Below, in pieces: positions 61,001 through 64,000 of a DNA stretch of 64,000 bases; within the stretch, counting starts at the first letter, position 1; every line of letters starts with the position of its first letter. The notes beneath the pieces were generated by a model. The model ran no database searches and was not told the origin of the DNA. It saw nothing but the letters and a program-made list of their open reading frames with translations. The DNA is from Microcyclosporella mali (lineage: Eukaryota > Ascomycota > Dothideomycetes > Mycosphaerellales > Mycosphaerellaceae): positions 1,426,001 to 1,490,000 of the forward strand of contig NHNU01000002.1 of the NCBI GenBank assembly GCA_002785985.1, given 5' to 3'. The position numbers were made by a program, and so were the translations under genes.

Positions 61001-61843
61001 ATGTTCGGTTTGCCACCTCTTTCCCGCCGCTCCAGCAATCGTCGCCCTCTCTCTCCTCTGGGCAGCTCCCGCTTCGAACAGCCTCTGCCCGAACGCTACG
61101 AGCGCCGACTCGATCGCGATGAGTACTCCCGTCTCGTCGAGCCACCCGGCTACAGCGGACCAGACATGGCCCGCATGGACTCTTTCCGCTCCTCTCGTCG
61201 TCGCCAGTACGCTGATTTTCCCTCCTCGCGTACCCGCTACGCTTTCCCCTCTCGCGGTGCTAGTCGTGCCTCCGTCTCTGACGACTACGGCGCCGTGGAC
61301 CTCTCCTCCTTCGCAGGCGGCTATGACCCCACAGCAGCAGCAGGCTCCTCCCGTCGTCCCTCAACCCGTTACGACGATTTCGATCGTCTGTTCGACTCCT
61401 CCTCCTCCTCGCGAGGCGGCGCGTCTTCTTCTTCTTCTTCTTCTCGTCGTCGTGGTCGTCGAGGAGAAGAAGCTTCTGTGAGCGACTACCTCGACCGTCT
61501 GGGCAGTGGTTACGAGCGTGAGATTTCCCTCTCTTCTTTCTCTTCGTCTTCTTCCCGCGGTCGCGAGCCAGGAGCTGAGTCTGCTGCTGACTACTACTAC
61601 TACTACTCTCACCCACAGTCCACTCGTCGCGACGAGCATCCGGGTCGCCGCGGGGGCAGTATTGCTGAGATGCTCGGTGGGCCTGTCAGCGGAGGCGACA
61701 CTGGTGGTGATGATGGTGGTGGTGGTGGTTATGGTCCTGGTTCTTCTGCGTATGGATATGCTAACGATGGGAATAGGTATGTCTACCCGTCCCGCCGGAG
61801 CGGAGGAGAGCAGGGACGTGGCTCACGTCGTGCATACCGTTAA
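61001..61843 (+). CDS. Ser/Arg/Gly/Tyr-rich low-complexity protein
   Basis: Single-exon frame of 280 residues from MFGLPPLSRRSS; an ATG at 60770 in the same frame would add 77 residues. Composition is very biased: Arg- and Ser-rich blocks (residues 5-75), runs of Ser (SSSSSS) each followed by RRRGRRG, a run of Tyr near 205 (YYYYY) and Gly/Asp runs near 240-260. Triplet microsatellites TCT, CGT and TAC underlie the runs. No globular domain is visible. Such RS/RG-like chains bind RNA or condense in other proteins, but nothing assigns this one. The existence of the gene is fairly well supported by the single long frame and Arg/Ser/Asp/Tyr patterning; its start is not. Confidence 0.6.
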   Translation: MFGLPPLSRRSSNRRPLSPLGSSRFEQPLPERYERRLDRDEYSRLVEPPGYSGPDMARMDSFRSSRRRQYADFPSSRTRYAFPSRGASRASVSDDYGAVDLSSFAGGYDPTAAAGSSRRPSTRYDDFDRLFDSSSSSRGGASSSSSSSRRRGRRGEEASVSDYLDRLGSGYEREISLSSFSSSSSRGREPGAESAADYYYYYSHPQSTRRDEHPGRRGGSIAEMLGGPVSGGDTGGDDGGGGGYGPGSSAYGYANDGNRYVYPSRRSGGEQGRGSRRAYR

Positions 61844-62621
61844 ACGAACGGTGGATGAGCAGGCAGTGAGGTCGAGAGCTTGACGGCTGATCTGACACTG
61901 GTGAATTGGATCCTGACGCGGATATCTCTCAGCTCATGACTGCTTTCGGCGGCTGGAAAGATCAAGGCATCTTCATCGAAAGGAGAATGGTAGGTGATGG
62001 TCATGTTCAAGAGTGATCAGGCAGTCGATTCGCACGTCAATACATATAGTACACACTCTTGAAAGCTCCAAAGCAAGACGAGGTAAAAGAAAAGCCATCA
62101 AGATCCACGCTATGCTTTCGCCCGTCTCGCAAACGCGCCGCTGTGAAAAGCGCATTTTGTTGTCCCCGACCCCGAAATGTCCCAAAAAGCAAGATGCCGA
62201 TACACGCACATGGTATATAACAGACTCAAAAACGATAAAGCACCAAGGAAAAGCAAAGAGAGTGATCTTCTTCTCCTCTCAAACGATAGGAAAGCTCACG
62301 GACCAGCCGACTCAAACATTCGCTCCTCACCACGGGCTTGGTGGAAAGCATTTGCTCGATTAAATTAGTGTTGGTATAAAAAGTCCGCTCCAGTAGCCCA
62401 TTCCGTGTGTGTGGGTGAGATGAAAAACAATCAATCGGACTGCCGATTTCAACGCGCTGTTGCCTGTGCTGATATATGCGATACAAGGTGTGCCTGGCGA
62501 CTGCGAGAGAGCCAGTATTAGAGAGGAGAACTATGCAGACCGATGGTCCGCGAGGCCGCGTGTGCGTCTGGTGCCAGTCTATACTGCGGTGGCAGAAGGA
62601 AGTCGTGAAGTCATAAAAGTT
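61844..62621. other. Convergent intergenic region at right end
   Basis: About 780 bases, tail-to-tail between the Ser/Arg-rich gene and the transcription-factor gene. No feature recognised. Confidence 0.4.
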
Positions 62622-64000
62622 CTAGTAGGCCGTGACTTCGGTTGCGTGAGGTGCAATCACGGGTGGAGAGTTGTTGGCCTGCTCGGCCAGGAGCGCGTCC
62701 TCGTAGCCGATGAGCGCTTGCGAGTGAAGTTTGAAAGACTCGCCCATGAGCTTCGTGATGCTAACAACCAATCAGTATGATCACTTTATCACTTCCGGAT
62801 TTCGCTGAACTTACCCCCACACGACCACCTCGTCGATCATGCTACCCCACAGCCTTGCAACAGTTGAGCTGAGCTTTGAGCCGAAGCCATCAACAGTGTC
62901 GTCGTCGAAAAGACCGCGAAGTTTCTGGTACATGGCCTTCTCCTCGTCGCTCGCGGGTTCTTCGTCATGCTCCACCCGCCACAGCCAAAGGCTCAGGATG
63001 ACGATCAAGTCGAGGCCGCATAGAGGATGCTCGATACTCCAGTTCGTAGCGGAAGTGCGCGCAACCCAGCGAATGCCTTGTAGCGCTGCCACCTCGATGC
63101 AGTCGAAGCATGCCTGGATGACGTTGAGCATCTCCTGACTTCTCTTGACCTTATCACGAGCGTGCGTCATAGCTGCAGCGACCTCGTAGGAATCGTGATA
63201 GCGTAAGGCTTCTTGAACCGACTTGAGATCGACCAGGAGGCGGGCTCTGGTGTTCCGGTACATTGCCATTGCATTGAAGATGAGTGGATGACCCTTGTGA
63301 GGTGCGCTCAACTGCACGACGACGGTCTCGGGCTCGCAAAGCTCAAGTGACGTTTCCCAAGTATCGAGTGCAAGGCGGAGCTTGTACTCGGTGACCACGT
63401 CTTGGAGAGCTTCTGGGCTGCGCTTGTGGTACCAAACTTCCAGGAATAAAGCGTTGATCATGACGCGGGTAGCAAACGCGCTGTAGCGGGCGTTCTCTCC
63501 TTGAAAGAGCGCGTCATGTGCCTCACGGAATGTGATGATCGTAGATGCGGTCAAGCTCTCGCTCCAACTCTCATTGTCAGCAGGATCAAGATTCCAGAGA
63601 GTCTCAGACGAAGGTAACTCCAATGAGTCAAACTCGTTAAAGCTGATGGCCGGAGTGTGGTTGTACGTCAGCGTCAGTAGGCCGAAGAAGATGTAGACCG
63701 CGTAATATGTGCGCCGACAGCCTTCATCTTCGATCCATTCCTCATGGGATGGCTGTCGTCCTTCTCGAGCTTCGCTCCGCAGTTTCAACTCATAGCGATT
63801 TCCGGCGACCATGTTAGCAAGCAGTGACTTGATTGAGCAGGCCCACTCAAGACCCTTGGGATCACCACTCCAGCTGGCGAAGCTCATATTGAGCAACGAG
63901 CTTTGCATCATCCATAACGGGCATTTCCTTGAGCTGAAGTTGTCCTTCTTCTGCAGGAATTGCGTGACCAGAACTTTGGAGCCGATGTGGAGCATATAGG
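62622..64000 (-). CDS. Fungal-specific transcription factor, 3' part (gene continues beyond window)
   Basis: Partial gene: the 5' part with any zinc finger lies past 64000. The exons here are 64000-62815 and 62760-62622; the 54-nt intron (GTAAGT..TTAG) joins EVVVWG to ITKLMGESFKLHSQAL and adds 45 residues to the end. The frame is open to the window edge; the ATG at 63993-63995 is internal. Sequence typical of the fungal_trans middle homology region is visible: MMQSSLLNMSFASWSGD, LEWACSIKSLLANMV, EEWIEDEGCRRTYYAVYIFFG. This architecture, with CRRTYYAVYI and long helices, is common in C2H2-plus-fungal_trans regulators, so I lean to that class over Zn2Cys6. Target genes are unknown. Confidence 0.88.

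Overview
This window is nuclear DNA of a filamentous ascomycete fungus (Pezizomycotina). The evidence is short introns (about 48 to 90 nt) with GT..AG ends and CTNAC-like branch points, one complete eEF2 gene, a HET-domain gene, a fungal-specific transcription-factor domain, and the gene density. A Dothideomycete, perhaps Mycosphaerellales, is my inference from the flavour of the proteins; I cannot prove it without a search.

Layout, left to right: PIF1-type helicase (+, 832-3567); an F-box gene with broken frame (-, 4312-5722); a GH5 glycosidase (+, 6150-7664) tail-to-tail with a gamma-tubulin complex component (-, 7716-10403); a DHA1 MFS transporter (+, 12006-13652); one long frame joining a CCHC zinc-knuckle protein to a CTDK-I cyclin (+, 14345-17194); a Myb/SANT-like small protein (-, 17619-18320); a HET-domain protein (-, 19053-21154) head-to-head with a second MFS transporter (+, 22138-23932); eEF2 (-, 24346-27089); the giant lipid-transfer protein Csf1 (-, 28148-37918) head-to-head with an RBM26-like RNA-binding protein (+, 38222-40222); a coiled-coil protein with a PPxY end (+, 40590-41678); a seven-exon secreted Thr/Cys-rich protein (-, 41860-43453); a PPPDE-thioredoxin-PUL protein (-, 45088-46833) head-to-head with the GDPase Gda1 (+, 47253-48986); transportin Kap104 (+, 50240-53071); a DUF4211 protein (+, 53888-55963); a C2H2 protein of the ZNF511 type (-, 56129-56992) head-to-head with an Est1/SMG7-like protein (+, 57669-60153); a Ser/Arg/Gly-rich low-complexity protein (+, 61001-61843); and the 3' part of a fungal transcription factor (-, 62622 to beyond the window).

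Most genes are conserved housekeeping functions (genome stability, RNA processing, translation, import, cell wall and Golgi), not a dedicated cluster. I found no mobile elements, tRNA or rRNA genes, or biosynthetic cluster. I do not see a clearly new biological system. The most unusual items are the zinc-knuckle/CTDK cyclin single frame, two introns that carry no stop and keep the frame (PIF1 and the ZNF511-like gene), the decaying F-box gene, and the secreted protein with a possible Kex2 site and a C-terminal 12-residue repeat.

Exon boundaries given below were worked out by hand from frame, GT/AG sites and family similarity; all spliced frames were checked for phase.
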